DNA from: Cinclus cinclus
Taxonomy: Eukaryota; Chordata; Aves; Passeriformes; Cinclidae
Reading direction: 5' to 3'
Assembly (NCBI RefSeq): GCF_963662255.1
Contig: NC_085047.1
Location: 21,333,258 to 21,397,257, forward strand
Length of the DNA stretch: 64,000 bases
Positions 41,837-57,600 of the stretch are shown here, piece by piece (the first letter of the stretch is position 1; every line of letters begins with the position of its first letter). Below the pieces are notes generated by a model. It searched no databases. It had not been told where the DNA came from and saw only the letters and a program-made list of their open reading frames with translations. The position numbers and the translations under genes were made by a program.

Positions 41837-44142
41837 TAAAGCCCTTCCTCTCAAAAGATGTTTGCTAAGGATATAATTACATGTATACTTCTTCTAGGGC
41901 TGGTGCAATGTAAACAACTTAAAGCCATGGGGTTCAGCTTACCCCCCACTTTAAACAGTCATCAAATTTAAGTCTGGCACAGTTGAGACCTACCACATCT
42001 CTGTGATGGGAAATGGAGAGAAGAGTAGAATGATAAAGGGCAGGGACAAGCATTAATCTTTTATATCAGGTTTGGTTTTTTCTTTTTTAAATCGGAGAAA
42101 TAACGAGATCAGCTTTGATCTCAAATGGATGTGTAGTCAAAGAAATCAAGACTGGGACTTGATAAACAAATCTGCTGATGCGGAGCAGGTCTGTGTGCGC
42201 TTCTTCAGAGCTGAGTTGCCTCTACGTGGTCAATAGGGACAGAAAACAAACCCAGGACAGTCAAACCAACATATCTGCAAATAACTTTTTTGAAGGAGAA
42301 GAAATAAGAAAAGGGTATTTTTTGTGTTGATGTTTTGTTTGGTTTTGTTTTGTTTTACAGTGGTCTTTATAATGCAGCTCTGACACTTTAGAGTCTCAAC
42401 ATTATTCATTGAACATAAGTATGAATTCTGTGCTGAGTTCTTATCTGATGGTCGCTGTTAAAACCCCAACCCCACAAAACAGGGATTCTGAAAACTTGCC
42501 TGTTGCCTTTGGGATATATTCTACCTTGGGTCTGTATGCAGAGCAGACAGATTGTGTTCTCTCTGAGGAATGAAATGAAGTGGGAAGTACACTGCAGACA
42601 GGTTGGATGCTGGTGGTCTTCCCTTTGAAAACCTGTGCCTGATTCCAGAATGGTAAGAGGATGATGTCAGGCTGGGCTTTCTCCTCTACTCCTAATGAAT
42701 GGGTGTCAGATTATCCAAACGCATTACTAAAACTGTATCCTTTCTAACACCAAATTGTCCGTTTTACTTTTCAGTTTCTCCCTTATGTTTACAGCACTTC
42801 AGTATTTGTATTTGTGTTGTGGCACTGCTGTAGAAGAGAAGTGTGATTTCGTAAATTCTTGATCTTGCCTCCTGGTGGTAAAAATGGGTAACACTGTGCT
42901 TGGAGAGATCAAAACACAAACAGTACTGCTGCAGGCATAAATAAACAGAGATGGGATCAGAAGTGTGGCTGTGCAAATAGGGTAGAAAAATAAAGTAAAT
43001 CGAGGTACAGAAACAAATATGGTTGTTACTTCAGGAAGATACTTGTGTCTGAAGTAAAAAGTGCAAAGAAATTAGGTCTTCGTAGCCCCATATTGCAAAT
43101 TTTCAACAAATCTGGCCATGTGAGTGTAAATGTCAGTGTTCTGCTGAGAAGATGGGATAGATGATCTTAAAATAACTTTTCCCCTGCCTGTCCCCATACC
43201 CACATCAAAGGTGCCAAAACCTTCACATACATTTGAAAAATCACCATCAGGAAACAGAGGCAGTCAGCTTCTTTTTTGTCTTGAGTTCTATGAATTTTTC
43301 AAGAAAAAGAACAGCTGTGCCCCATCATTTTGTCAGTGAAGCCCTAATGTGCTCATGTAAGTAATCACATTAAGTTGTAAATCCTTCACATACCAAGTGA
43401 AACCCATTTTCAAGAAGTAATAGCTGTTTACAGATGGCTCATGACAGGAAAATCGATCCTGGTACTTTGAAAATGGGGCAGCTATGTATCTCTGACTTTA
43501 TTTGTAATTTCTTTCTGCATCATCCTTCAATGAAATTTGTTTTTGCACTTTCTAGTGTAAAGTCCTTTGTTTTCTTCCCAGGGAAACAAAATTCCAAGGC
43601 TTGTTTAAGAAATTAGAGAAGCTCTCTTTCAGTATTAATATGTGCACTTATATCTTATCACAAGTGCTTGTTGGGAACTATTAATGTTGGTCTGATGTAG
43701 TTTATCTCATATACTATAGTAGAGAACTTTCTAGAAAATCTGGCAGGCATAAGAAGGACCTTAAGTGGTACTTTAGTATTTGACAGTGCCTTTTTTGAGT
43801 AAAAATAGTCTTATTTCAGAAGTGAGTGAGCTGGGTAGAAGAATATAGGGGGTTAGTAAGTCACTTTGGTTGGGTAGAGAAGCTGAGCAGAGGAGCATCA
43901 CTCATTTGTAGATTTTAATTCTCTAGTTCCTTGCTCACTGTTCATTGTGACGGGATGTGCAGTCCAAATGCCTTTTTGTGTGCAAAAGCAGTCGAGCGAG
44001 GTTCATTTTTAAATAGAGGATGGTCTGAATTTTCAACTGTAGTCTCTCTTCCCTGTTCATACTCTGGCATGCAAGTAATTCATGTCCTGGTTGATTTCTT
44101 TGTGCAGGCAATTTGCAGGCTAGTACCTGATATTCCTGCTGC
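41837..44142. other. Intergenic, no gene recognised
   Basis: Sampled lines are G- rather than C-rich on the + strand. No exon or repeat family recognised. Confidence 0.5.
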
Positions 44143-44147
44143 CACTG

Positions 44148-45637
44148 TATTATAGTTTGGGTTTGCCAATTGTAATATATTTGCCTTTTGTTGTGAAATC
44201 AATTAGGAGTAAAAGTAAAGCAGGCCTAAAACTTAAAAGGGAATAAAGAAAAACTTTATTAATAACACAAAGAAAAATAATAATAAATTGAGAATAGATC
44301 TTCAGACCAGTCCTTCTTTCCCCTTTGTCACAGCTTAAAAACATACAGAGACACTTCAGTCAATTCCTTACTTAAATAATCTTTTTCAGTTCACTTTAGG
44401 GAGAGGAGTTTCTTCTTGTTTAGTTATAAGAATTTTTTTTTTCCAAGAGGGAAACAACCAGTTCTCTCCTGACTTCACTTTTTCCATGAATAACATCCAC
44501 CCGGGATCTGCCATCATGAAACTCTTCCCACTTTCACAGCCTTCCCAAAGCTGTGCTTGTGGGCCACAGTAAAAAAAGTCATGGAGTGTTACTTTTAAGG
44601 ATAAGCTACTCAAAGGCAAAAAATTCTCTTTAACACACTTCTCTCTGTTCATACTTCACTCCGAGGAACAGAGATCCCCCTTTTTCTCTCAGGGCAAAGG
44701 ATTTTCCGAACACTTTACACTTCACTCCACCCCCTCAATGTCATTTTTTTTCATGGTTTACAGGAATTTTTTCATGTAGTACAGTTCACCCCTATAGCTT
44801 ACAAAAAGATATTTCAGCCAACCTTCATGGCGTCTCCTCATTCTCCTTCCATCTAGAAACTTAGCTTTTGCTTCATTGACTTTGGGGTATCCTTTCTGTT
44901 CTTCCCCCTCTCACCCAAGGAAGGATGGAAAGTCTGTAAGTCTTACCTGAGCACTGGAAAAGTTAAAATCTCACAAAGAAATAGCAGGGGTTGGACCAGG
45001 CCAGGCCATGCTGGAGCTGCGTCAGGATCTCAGGCCGCCCAGGCCATGCTGCAGGGGGGGGCGGACAAAACCTGCAAAGTCCAGCCAGAGGAGAAATCAG
45101 TGACAAGGCTCTGGCTCCATAGCTGCCCTCCGATGCTGACTGCACCCAGCTCCAGCTGCAGGTCGGGGGGTCTCCCTCTGCCTTGCCCAGCAAGTAAAGG
45201 TGTGGGGGGCTCCACAAACCGGGGCCCAGCTGCCTCCCCCCAGGCCATGAGGGCGGCTGGGTGGGCTCGGCCACCCCGCGGCTGCTCTGAGCCACACGGG
45301 AGGTTGGGGGAGGGCTAGGATCTTGGCAATGGGCTTTTCTTCTTTTGGCTATTGGGGCCCCTGGTTGAAAACAGGGCCCAGCAGCTTCCCGATGAGAGAG
45401 GCCTGAGCCAGGCTGGTGTTACCATGTGAAAGGCTGGAAATGCAAGAGAGCTTTCCCTGCCGTTTACTTGCTTCAAATGTGATTCATGGAACAAACTGAC
45501 TTCTCCAATTGGTTTCTCAGGCTGTCACAACTAAACCAGCTTCCATTTGGTCCCATCAATTCACAGAGGAAGTTCTCATGGAGAAAAACTTCCTAGTATG
45601 CGCTCCCCTCAGGTGCTTTCAAGGTACAACCAGCACA
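44148..45637 (-). mobile_element. Long LTR-like element, inverted copy A
   Basis: About 1490 bp, minus orientation, nearly identical to 58273-59762 in reverse complement. In the stretches I compared, only two differences stood out (ATGTAGT here against the complement of ACACGAA there, and GGCGTC against GATGCC), both at CpG sites. Layout on its own strand: start TGTGCTGGTTG, a GC-rich part with CpGs, an AT-rich part, AATAAA about 100 bases before the end, and an end AAACCCAAACTA. This suits a solo LTR with long U3. The 110-, 90- and 88-codon frames are identical to those in copy B but resemble no protein I know. No matching 5-bp duplication: flanks are CTAGA on the right and CACTG on the left. 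Confidence 0.75.
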
Positions 45638-48600
45638 CTAGAAGCTATGGGGTCAGCTTTACCGGTCTGGAAAAGCAGAGGTGAACCCTGACTAAATGTC
45701 CTTGCCTTTGATATCCCATGACAAATATCTGTCTCAATGGGCTGCCAGAAAATTCTGTCAGCAGTGCTCACAATATTCCAGTAAATATTTAGCTATTATT
45801 TTGCTTTGCCTCTGGACTGAGAGGGAACAGAACTTCTTGGATATGAAGAAACAAGAAATGAAACAAAACAAATACAAATAAACAATCCCTACATCATTTT
45901 CTCCACAAATGTTTACAGGACTCCAAGCATCAGATGCATGCACAGGAACAGCACAAGAAAAGTTTATTCATTATTTAATTTATGGCCAAACCACAGATAC
46001 TGTTGCTGGAATTGACTGTGGTAAAATGGTAACCAACAACAATCATGCTCTAAACAAGTGTGATCAGCTTATAATCCATGTTTGAAGGCACACACAGTAC
46101 AGCCTTGTATTTCAGCTGGAGAATAGCTGAACAACCCTACTATTTCATTTAGTACAAACCTATCTTCAAGTTTATAAAGACTCAAAAACACATAACTTCT
46201 CAAGAATATTTATATCAAAAAATTGAAAAAGAATATGTGATTTACATCTGAAACAAGATCCACAAAATGTCTGCTTTCAGGAAATTTTTGTGTCATGATT
46301 TTAATACTTTAGCACAAAGGACTCACTCTGTCCTCGTAATCATTAGTTTCTGTTTCTGATTACAAATACTAATGAAGGTTCTATCACGTAGCTTTGGGAT
46401 TACAATGAGTGATTACTTTTCAAATGGGTGATAGTCCTTCAAATGAGTGACAGAAGAAACAAATATCTGAAACAAAAAGATAGAAACCATCCTTTCTCTC
46501 CCTCCAGTGCAAGCTCAAGAGAGGGCTCAAAAGAGACAACAGCAAAGCAGTAACATAGACTGAAATATTTAGATCTTCTGTATAAATTATTTTGTAACAC
46601 TTAATGGAAATTCCATTATTAAATATAGAAATAGGAAAGTGTCTGGAGTGGAAACCACTACTGGTGAGGTGCTTCAGGCAAGTGACAGAAAAATCCTCCA
46701 GAGTTTCCTTGTTCCTTGAAAGAAGATGGAACAAGAAATAGAAGCCACTGGGGAAGAAGCCTCATAGTAAAGCTGCCAAAGATAGGTGACCTGCTCAGAT
46801 GTAGTACTGAGGGAAGGCACACAGTCATCCTCTATTAAAAAAAAAGGGATCACCAATCTGAAAGAAAGAGGCAAATTTCAGAACAGGAAGCACATGTGCC
46901 AACTCCACCAGTGTTTTCGTGTTTTCTCACTTCTAACAAAATGTAAAGCAGCATGTTAAGTTCCTGCAAGATCTTTAGAAGTATGTAAAAAGAGACAAAT
47001 CTCAGGAGGATTATAGTATATTATGGATTAGTCGCAAAAATAAGTCCCACCAGAATGTACACTACCAAATGTATAGTTGGTGATGAAAGCAACATCAGCC
47101 AGTGGTCTTCAGTGACAGCTGGAGTTTAGCAAGTGCACATAACTATACTCTGTACGTACTGCGTCACAGTTCACAGAAGATAAGACTGTTACAGGCAAGT
47201 AGGAAATATAATGGAATATTCCAAAATCTATTTTAAGATTGCCAAGATCCATTCAATACACTGTTGAATAGGAGTGACTCCTGCTAATAACCTAACAAAA
47301 GAACTCATTTATTAATAACAGTAGGACAAAATATATAGCTAGCATTTTCCCAAAGGTACCCACCAAACGTAAGTAAAGATGTAGATCATTTTACCTTCAA
47401 GGTAACAAGAAAAAAGGCCATGTTAAGTGCTAGGTAGCCAGATAATTATAAAACCCACAAACACACACTCTGGTTAGTGCTGGTACAAAAATGAATTTTC
47501 AATACTCTCCTTGTGGATTAAGTTACAAAAATTTGCCACACTGATTGAAAGAAGAACTAAATCACACTCAAGAGTCCACCAGAAAAGCTTTCAAAAGAAT
47601 TCTAAACTGTTACACTGTTACAAAAATTCCCTTCCCTACCTATATTAACAAACAATTGTATTACTATAACAGTTAATATGTATTAGTTTACATTATATAC
47701 TGCAATGTAAGGAAATAATGGAATTTTAATGTAGGCTTTGGTATTGTTCATGCTTAAAACAAGTGAAGTACAGCCTGGCCCTGGAAATAAAGACTTTGAT
47801 TCTCAGAAGCTTAGAGCTGTCCATGGAGGACAAGAGATATCCATGGACAGTTAAGATAACACCAGCCTCCTGGCCCCTCTAACACATCTTTGAAACCCTC
47901 CCAGCATTGTCTGGCATCATAGATAAGTAATTGTAGCAAAACTGACACCAGGGACATCTGGATAAGTAGACTAACAGCAACAGTGCTGCAGAAATACAGC
48001 TGCTTTGTAGTTTGACTATGGTTAGTAATTGCCAATGTGAGAGACAGTGAATAGTCAAATTGTGTTGTACATGAACATTTGAAGGGTAGAAGAACCCTGT
48101 GTAGAACCATGTTCCAGTTGCCCCAGTTTGGCTAGGAAACCTCCTGAAAACAAATATTTACTTAGCCTTGTAATACTACCCTTTGTACCCCAGCCTCTCT
48201 CCTCAGCTGGCAACGGCCAGTTGCAAAGTTTTGTGGCATTATCAAGAGCAGAGGGGTGCACAGTTTCAGGACCTGTTACCTGTACAATTCCCTTATGACG
48301 TGCTAGCATCTTCTAGAAAAAAAAGCAACTTAGAAAAACATTTTACAGAGCAATTGAAGAAAAATCCCAATTCACCAATAGGACATTCAAAGTCTTTCAC
48401 AGGCTAAAACTGTGGCATTTTGGCTCCAAGATGAAATGGCAGAAAGTGGAGGAAACCTTATACATTAGGGATTCCAGGAAGACGAAAAGAGAAAACAAAA
48501 AATCTATTGGTATGGGATGTGACTGTGGTGCACAACACAGTAACTCTGTAAAAACCAACAAAAAGTTTAAAAAAATCACAAGCAATAAAACCCTAATGTG

Positions 48601-51600
48601 TTCTCATTTCTCTCACTTTAGACAATAACGCTGCTCTGCACAGATGGTATGAAATAAATGTCATTCACTAATTCAACCTGAGCCCTTAAATAGAGATGTG
48701 ATTAAAGTGGTTTTTATCCCAACTTCTGCAGGACATACATTAGCCCCTGTAGGAGACAGCAGTTCCACTCTTCCCAATGGATCAATGCAGGAGAACACAC
48801 GGAGGATACATGGTCTGCTTCTCTACTTGCACAATCAGAACTCAGTAACATTCATTGGCTTTGCTGTTCCCCAAGAAAACACATCCTAAATTGTACCTAA
48901 CTTCAGATTTCTGCATGGATGCTGAATGTGAATGGTGTACTTTCTTGGCAGGAATCAATAAGGGCCCACAAGCATACAGGGAAATGTGTCTGGGTTTCTC
49001 CTCTTCTTTGTTTAATCAAAAGTAAGGAGCCAAACTATCAAGAAGGCAATATTATGTGACCTAGATGATGGGCTGCAGTAGGGAAATGGAAAAAAAACCT
49101 CCAAACTTCAAATAAGCATTTAAATAAGATTGATTGCCCTGGGTTGAGGAGAATTGCACATAATTCTCCAAAATTTTTACCTTTTTATTCTCTGTCATTT
49201 TGTTATTTTTTGATCTATCTTGTCTTGCTCTAAGATGCTTCCCAAGAAGGAAAAAAATGCTTGAAAAATCATAGATACTTCATTGTTAAATGGTTGTGTC
49301 TCATTTCCCTTTCAAACTTCACAACCTTTTGATGTAACTGGTACAGCTGTTGATATCCACCTGGCTGGTTAATTACCTGTGGCAAAGCCTATTTCACTCA
49401 GTGAATTGATACAACTGCACTGATTAAATTGTGAGAAGGAACAGAGTTGATTCCAAAGAACCTGGGATTTGAGATATCTCCTAGCAGAGATTGAGCTAAC
49501 GGATTATGATCTTTGCCATCTCAAAAAGGCAGGTATGGGGTAACCTGACTCTAGATCCCCAGAATTTGTTTCCAAAGTTTGTATCATACGCTTTGCCTTC
49601 TAAAACTCGAAGCAAATTTGTCATGTGAAGAAAGTCTGAGCAGCTGGCTCCAGTTTACATTAATCCACTCAGAAGTTTCCAGGAATGAGAAGAGCCTGCA
49701 GGTTATACAAGGCAGAACTTGTATAAGGAAAGAAAAAAGATATTAATAAAAGAGCCAAAGAAGCCAAATTTCATAAAAAAGAAACAAAGGGAGATGCTTT
49801 ACGACAAATAATTTCAGTATCTAGCTGCTGCTCTTCACACACCTGCTCCAAAGCAGAAAAGCAAGAACTTGCCTTTGCACAGCCAGCTCTGAGGTGTGAA
49901 CAGTCCACATTTTCTCCCTTCTTAATCTCTCTACAGCCATCAAGTTCTAACACAGCTTAGCCCTTTACCACAACACCAATTCATCCAGAGTGTTGGGGCT
50001 CTCCCACTCTCCTTAGGGAGCAGTCTCACTGCCCAGAACATTTCTACAATGTTCAGCCAGCATTTTGTACACTCGTTTCTTTTCCCTTGAATTTGTCTGT
50101 GTCCTTGTGATCCACTTTACAGAGCAGCTTGCCTTCATCATGGCCTAACAGCTGTCACCATTTACCTGAGCTCAGCAGAATTCCTCCTTTTGTTGTTCTT
50201 CACAAATCAGCCTTCAGAGTTTGGGCTGTTAATAGTTCCACACTGGAAACCACAGATACTTCTGCAGTGTAGCAATTTCTTTTCTTCATTTTTTGTCTTG
50301 ACATTAATTTTTTTCTACAGGAAGAACACCACAAATATTTGAGTGACTCAGTCTGCTGCTTCCACCAAGCATACACATGTCCTTTGCAGCTCCTAACACT
50401 GGGGCACAAAGCCCACTCCATCTGTTGAGACCATAGCAGGCTGCTACAAAGGTTGGAACAACAGAGACACAGCCATCTGTGCTAATCAGAGTCCATTACA
50501 TGGTTACTCCCACCTGGGAAGGAAGGAAATAGCAGGCAGGCACAGGAGGATAATACACTTTACCCTTGCTACTCTGGACAGAGACGAAGTAGGATAACAA
50601 TGTTCTGCCAGCATAAAGTCAGCCTGAAGTTTAATTTACCTAACAATCTGGGCACAAACTCCACTGAAGGAAAAGATCCAGCTGTGTGTGTATTCTGGTT
50701 CCAATTCTGAACACTGAAAAACTTTATGTAAGTAAACTAGAAAACCCAACTTGAAAAATCTGTACCTTGCATGATAGCAGTAACGAATCATTAGCACCAG
50801 TGACAAGCCCTGCACCAGGAGAGCTTTGAGCTGGTGCCTAAGACAAACTTAATATCACTTAACACATAAAGGTTTGCTGTGATCATGCATATAAAGCAAC
50901 CAACATTACAGCACATTAGTCCTTCACTGCAGTTTTTAGACACTACTGGAAGTCAGTAACTCACTAAACTGTAAGCATCCCTCCTTCAGATGAAAACAGA
51001 CTCATACCTGCTTCTGGAGGCAATAGCGCACAAGAGTGCACTGTATCCTGTCATGGTATCCCTTCCACTTTGATTTTTCTATTCAGAAATGGTGACAAGT
51101 GGCTGTGATACCAGATCAGCCTGTTGCTGCAACTCATGCTCTTGGTCTGCAGCAAGAGATTAAGCTCCCCATGACTGTATGCACATTTCTGATGGGCAGA
51201 GGATATGTTGGATGGGATTGCTGACTTGCCAGGTAAAGGAGTTGTCTCAGATGGATTTCCAAGTATTACTGCAAACAAAACGGCAAAAAGGTCACACAAT
51301 GACAGTTGATGTTATCATGGAGAAGCAGAATTTTGAAATAACAGCGTTCAGCACAGACCTGACCAAGACTCAGCTTGGCTTGCCATAGTAGAGGGACAGG
51401 ATCCACCAGGAAGCCCCACCTCCACTATCAGGAAGATGCAGATGAGTTTCCTGAGAAAGCTGAGGTTTTAACATGTCCAGTCTTCCCTTCAGCTCATGAA
51501 GGCAGTAGTTGGATCCAGCAGCAGCTGCAGTGAAGCTGAAGGGACTGACTCAATGAATATACCTGTAGAGATGAGCAACTATGACAGAACAAGCAGGGCC

Positions 51601-54600
51601 AGATTGGCAGCCTCAGACTGACAACCCCAGGGTGCTGTGGACAATATGAGTTCATGTATTGTGGTGAAATTAGAAAAATTCAAAGAAATTAGGATTACTA
51701 GGATACATATAATCCATTGGCAGCTCTGAGACAGTACCCCATGGAAAGTTCCACCCATGATAGAGCTGGGGTCCTGTACTTCCCCTGAGAGTCACCATTG
51801 CTTATTGTCACAAGCAGGTGCTAGGTTAGGTGGGCATTTGACTTTGTACAAATATTTCTATATTCTTTCCAATTTGATTTTAGATTCAGTATATGCTCCT
51901 CTGGTATGCAGAAGAGCAGTCTGTACATTAGAGACAGACAGAAAAGCTCCAAAGCTTCATGCCCCACTTAGCAGTGTGAACTCACAGTACTGTCCATTCT
52001 GCATTACTACTCCAAATCACAGGAGAGGAATCAGACCTCTCTGTACACAGGATGGTGGGATTTTATAGCTACCCCTTCTTCCTCACCACCAGCATTAACA
52101 CTTCATGGTTCATCCCCTGCAAACCACTGTCTTCTGTTCTATGCAGTCTTTCAGAATAACTCCCTTGTCTGACAAGGGTTAGGACCTAAACAACTGCTTT
52201 TCTTTTTCTGGTGCATGTGTTTCTTTTGTAGTTTTATATTAAATTAGCTCTACAGCTTTTTCTGTCATTTAAAAGGCTTCCACATCCATAATAAAGCAGC
52301 CAGTATCTGATGTCAATCCTAAACTTGGCTGGTTCACAGATTCAGTATAATTGAGCAATCATTCAGATTTCAGGCTCATTCTGTTAGTATAATGCTGCAC
52401 CATTCCACATCTTATTACAGGAGGGATTTTCCAAAATGGCCTCTGCATTCAGTAATTTCCACTAAGAATATCAATTGCCTCATGGCACTGAGACTAAAGA
52501 GCCTGGATATGATAATTTCATTGTCATGTGAATAAGACCTAAAACTTCTTCCTAAACTGATCCTGCATCCAAAGCCTGCAATTCTGCTGCCTAGACAGTC
52601 TTACTGCATATAATTGGTTTCCAAAGTCACAGAGCCAAATAGACCAGACTCTAAAAAAGACTCCCAAAACAAAACTAAAAACCAACCCACAAAAACATTC
52701 ACTTACAGTGCACATAGCAAAATTACCAGAAAGATATTAGCTGTTTAATTGCTATTCTGGGTACATTCCAGGTGAGAAATTATTCATTAGGGAATTGGAA
52801 GAAGAGGAAGAAGAGCTGTCTTTACCATGACACAATTTAATTCAGCAGTCCAGGTGCTACAAAATTAAAACCAGATAAAATGAGCAGTCACTTTCCTCAG
52901 ATATAGCTAGAGTTAGTCATTATAATTGGCACAATACCCAGAAGCTCACTTCCCCATCCTGGCTTTACAAAGCAGTATACAAGACAAGCACAACCACTGC
53001 TTTGTTTAGGAAGGAAAGGTACTCAGTTAAACGCATCAATGGATCTTTTGGAATACAGACAATTCCTAAACTGCAGGGGGTTTTATGCAATTAGCATGCT
53101 GTAAGTTAAGGCAGCACTGAATAACAGGAGTGCAGGGAAGTCCATCCAGCTGCTTCAGCAAGACCTGCTAAGTCAACACCTCTTTCTGCAGTTTTGATGC
53201 CATGACTCTGAATGCAAATTCCAACCAGATCAAGTTGACAATGGTAATGCAAACTCACCTCACTTTGATGCATCTGCAGGGGATCCTTAGAGCTTATAAA
53301 ATGTACCTGCATTTTCATCAGTAATGCTATTTATAAAGTATCATCCTTCAAGACTTACTCATCCCCGAGACCCACTTACAAGAAGGCCTTCTACTACAAA
53401 CGTGTGCTGGATTTGTTATATCACATTTGCCAACAAATCCTTTCCTTTGGGCCTCTGAAGGTAAACGCTAAGATAAAAAGGAAATAAAAATAGGCTTTAC
53501 ATGCAAAACAACAGATCTTGAAACCCTTCAAAAACATTCATACATCTTCACAGCCTCCAGCCATAAGAACAGGTACAAGTCAGAAAGCATTTCCCACTGG
53601 GATGTCAGAGGAAACCAAAACAGAGAGAAACCAAGCCCAAGATAGGAGAGAGCCCTTCTTTCTGTGTGACAGATTAGGCTGCACTGTAGGTCAAGTGCCC
53701 AAGCTGCAAGCAGAGGTGCAGATGTGCTGGTGTCTGCCACAGCACAGCACGGCCTTTACCCAAGCTGCAGAAAGGCAACATAAACAGGAATAAATCCCTG
53801 CAGTAAGCCCCTGCAGCTGTGCCTTCAGCATGCAAGCTCCTCACATATTAGCCCTTCTACCTCACAAGCAGAAGGGCTGTAGCAAAATTTGGATAGGAAT
53901 AAAGGGTTTGCAAGCAAGGTACAAAGCCCAGGTAAGCAGCTGTCCCCAATCAGTTAGAAATAGGGAAGCACAAGCATGTCCAACATCACTGACTCCATTG
54001 TTTCTTCAGGTTAATAACACCAGTGGAGAATGAATCCCTCTCTGCCCAACATAGATGAGCTCTTTTGAGATTGTTAGGACTTCAGTTTGGGTCAATGTGG
54101 AACTGCATCAGCAAAATGACAGCTGCTTCCTGTCCTGCTCCCAGGCACACAGCTTGAAAGCAGGGTCCAGGTCACTTTAACCTTCATCAAAGCCTATCTG
54201 AATAAGCTGCCATATCATTAATCTAATAGAGACCCAAGGTCCTTCTCAGCATATATGAGGCTGCAGTAGTTCCTTGGGTCTGCACACAATCAGTCTCAAG
54301 CACTACTCAAAGTTAAAGTGATTTTATTTAATAATTATACAACCATGCTTGGAAGACCAGAACGTAATTTCCAGTGTCTTCCATCATTAACATCAGATGC
54401 ATTTAATCTGTTAAAGGACTGACTTACTCAGGACTAGAGCACCGTCACAAAGAGCAGAGCTACCTGTATACTCACAAAATATTTGCTAGAAGCATCCATA
54501 GCTGATGCAATATATCAACTGTAGTGGTGAAAACTCCTTTCCTTTTAGGGAAAAAAAATAGAAAAAGAGAGAGAGACAGAAGGGGAAAGGAAAATACTCT

Positions 54601-57600
54601 CCTATGACTATCCAGGACAAGTGATGGTGTCCCCAAATGAGTGTCCTTGCCAGGCACACCTCCAGTGCAGCAGGTCATTTCCCCCCATCCTTCTCCCACA
54701 GGAAAAGATCAGAGCAGATGCTGAGCAGGGGCAGGTGCTTTGTGTCAGTTCTGTGCACACATCATTGGGTCCCCTCATGTAAAAGGAAGAGCTGCAGCCC
54801 AGCAAGCAAGGCTCACAGCTGTGATTGTCACTTCAGGCTGTGAGTGTAAGGCCATGAGAAGAACACAAACAACAAGGAAAAGGAAATAATGCCCCAGAGG
54901 CTCTGCAAAAGCAGAGTCATGGCAGCCTGAAGGCCAAGGCAAGAAGCTGCCTGTGCAAGGCAGCTTATGGAGCCACTAAGAGAAGGTCATGAGCAATGCA
55001 AGGGGCTCAGGCACCTAATATACTGTGCAACAACTGTGCTGAACAATCAGCTGTAAAACAAGAAGCCACACTATCATCTAGCTTGGATCACAATATGGGA
55101 TATAAGCAGGGCTGTCTGGTAAATACCTGTTAGATACAAGTTTCACTGCACTCCATAGAGGACAAGATGTATTTACAGCAACTACTGCTAACTGTAGCTT
55201 GATATCATATCCTCTGTCTTCACCAAGATCCCATCTTATATTTCACTGCATTTCCAGATGACACTGTTTCCCATGGTCAGCCATAAAATTATAATGAAAA
55301 AAAGCCAAGGAAGTGATGACTCAATTTGGATTCTGGAAAACTGTCAGGTAATGCCCCTCTCTCTGCTGTAACCATGCAATAGTTTTGTCAGAGGGAACCC
55401 ACACACATCCTCAGCTATATGTTGAGGTATAAGAAAAGGTATGAGATGTGTGACCCTGTTATTAGCATCCTGTGGGATTGCCAGTGCTCAGGAGGCTCCT
55501 CATTGCCAGCAGGTTCCCTGAGGACTGTGCATCAACAGCTGCACTGCTACAACTGCTTGGTGTAACATGGTCCAGCAAACCCTGGGCTGATTTGTTTAGA
55601 AGAGGCAGAGCTGTGTTGTCTGCAGCACAGCTCTGTGCTCCTGGCTCCTTTTGATGAGAGTATGCATCACTGAAGGGTGTGCATTTCCCTCAGAAAATTG
55701 GCACTGTGTCAAGCAGTGGGTGGGATGGCCACCAGAGAAAATCTATCAGAACTGTCTTCATAACACTTCCTTTTCCTTCTGCACACACATGTTACCATAT
55801 CACCTGGGTTGGAAAATGAAAATGGAGAAAGATGATCAGGCAGCAAAATTCAGGTCTGTATTCCCTTATAATTAGGTTTAATTAAAATCTCCCTGCATGA
55901 CCTTCGAAAATCTGCTCCTCACAGATTTTTCTGCCATGCGTTCAGATACTTAAAATCACAGAAAGGTTTTCAGGAGTATTTCCACAAGACTAAAGTGTTC
56001 AACTTCCGTTATTTTAATGTCAAAAATAATGTGAAGAACACAACAAAACACACATACAAAACTATAAGCAACCTCTCTGAATTCCTTTGGAAATGTGACA
56101 GTATATGCTTCAGGTTTCCATCCATAAAATAAGGGACACAGCACATACATAGAGCTGTCATGAGTGTAAATAAAATGTACTGTCATACCACCCAGGGTGC
56201 CTTGAAGTATCTTGACTATATACCTTCCCTCCTGCCTCACACCAGCCTGGAAGGCAGGCAGGAATGCCTGTGACATTCATTACAGTGATTGAATTCCCTA
56301 GAGAGTGTAATCACTCATTTGAACTAAGCATGAGAAGTACCTAGCTCATTCACTGCACATCCCAGTTAAAGACATAATCAATATAGTGAAAGTAAACAAA
56401 AGAAGTAGCTGTAGCCTGCAAAAGCATGGTATTCCCTTATTCAGCATTCCAAGAAAAATAAAATAATCCAGCACTCTAATACTCTTTGATCAGCTTCTCT
56501 CCCACAAAGCAGAGTCTAATGAAGTCCACATTTATATGCAAAAATTACCTTCAGTTAGGAAAGGCAAAGCATGTACTAACTGCCAGTCAGAAAGATGAAG
56601 GCTCCCATTACTTTCACAAACCTCTCAAAACAACAAAATAGAAATAGAACAGCAAACATAATTCAGAAACTACTGATCAGAGGGGACCATCAGGCTATCA
56701 TATTCTGGATCATCATAAAACACTTGTACAGAAAGAAGATTATTAGACTGAGAAGTATTTTAATGTCTTATGATCTTTCTTTTACATGTTATAAATTTCT
56801 TGATATTTGAGGAAAGTGAGCACACACAAGTCCATTTCACTTTCCAGGAACAGATCCAAGTGTGATGCTTCTCAGAAAAATATTTGTTTCCTTGTACAAA
56901 GAGTGTAAGATCCATTCATGTTTTGTGCCCACTTCAGACTAGGCATCAATGCCACAAGAACTAGCAAGCTTGCAATGGCTGTAAAACCTAACCACTGCAG
57001 AGACTGAGCAATCAGGTGACACTGAGCAGAGATCCCACTCAAGCAACAGTGCCAGCCCACACAAGGGAAACTAAAAGTACATAAGCCACATTTCAAGCAG
57101 CAGGTTTCCAGAGCCCTTCCCCTCCAGACCACTTCCACACGGGGATGGAGCTATTCCTCATGACAATTAAAGCACTACTACCATTTATTCACTCTAATTA
57201 GGTTCAAAAATGCCTGATCAAAAAGGCTGGATGAAAAATTCCCCTTGAGACCATTCTGGTGGTCTTTCAACAACCTGTCAATCTGCTCCATATGAAAACA
57301 CACATCACTCCTCAGAGCCATTTTTCTGGTTGTGACAAACTTCATGAAAACAGGAAATTACATCCATTAAGAGATGCATGCCAGCAGCATTTTCATTGCT
57401 TAGTGCAATTAGAATGCTGCATAACATCCAGCTCCTGCTGCCTGCAGAAAAGCAGGGCTATCCTTTCAGGAGATCAGATAAGGCAAAATATCAAGTGAGA
57501 CTTGTGGTCATTTCAAACCCAGGCCTGCTGCAAGGCCTTCTTATCTCACAATCCAGGCACACCCATTTGTTCATTACAGTAATTGAATAAGCAAACAAAG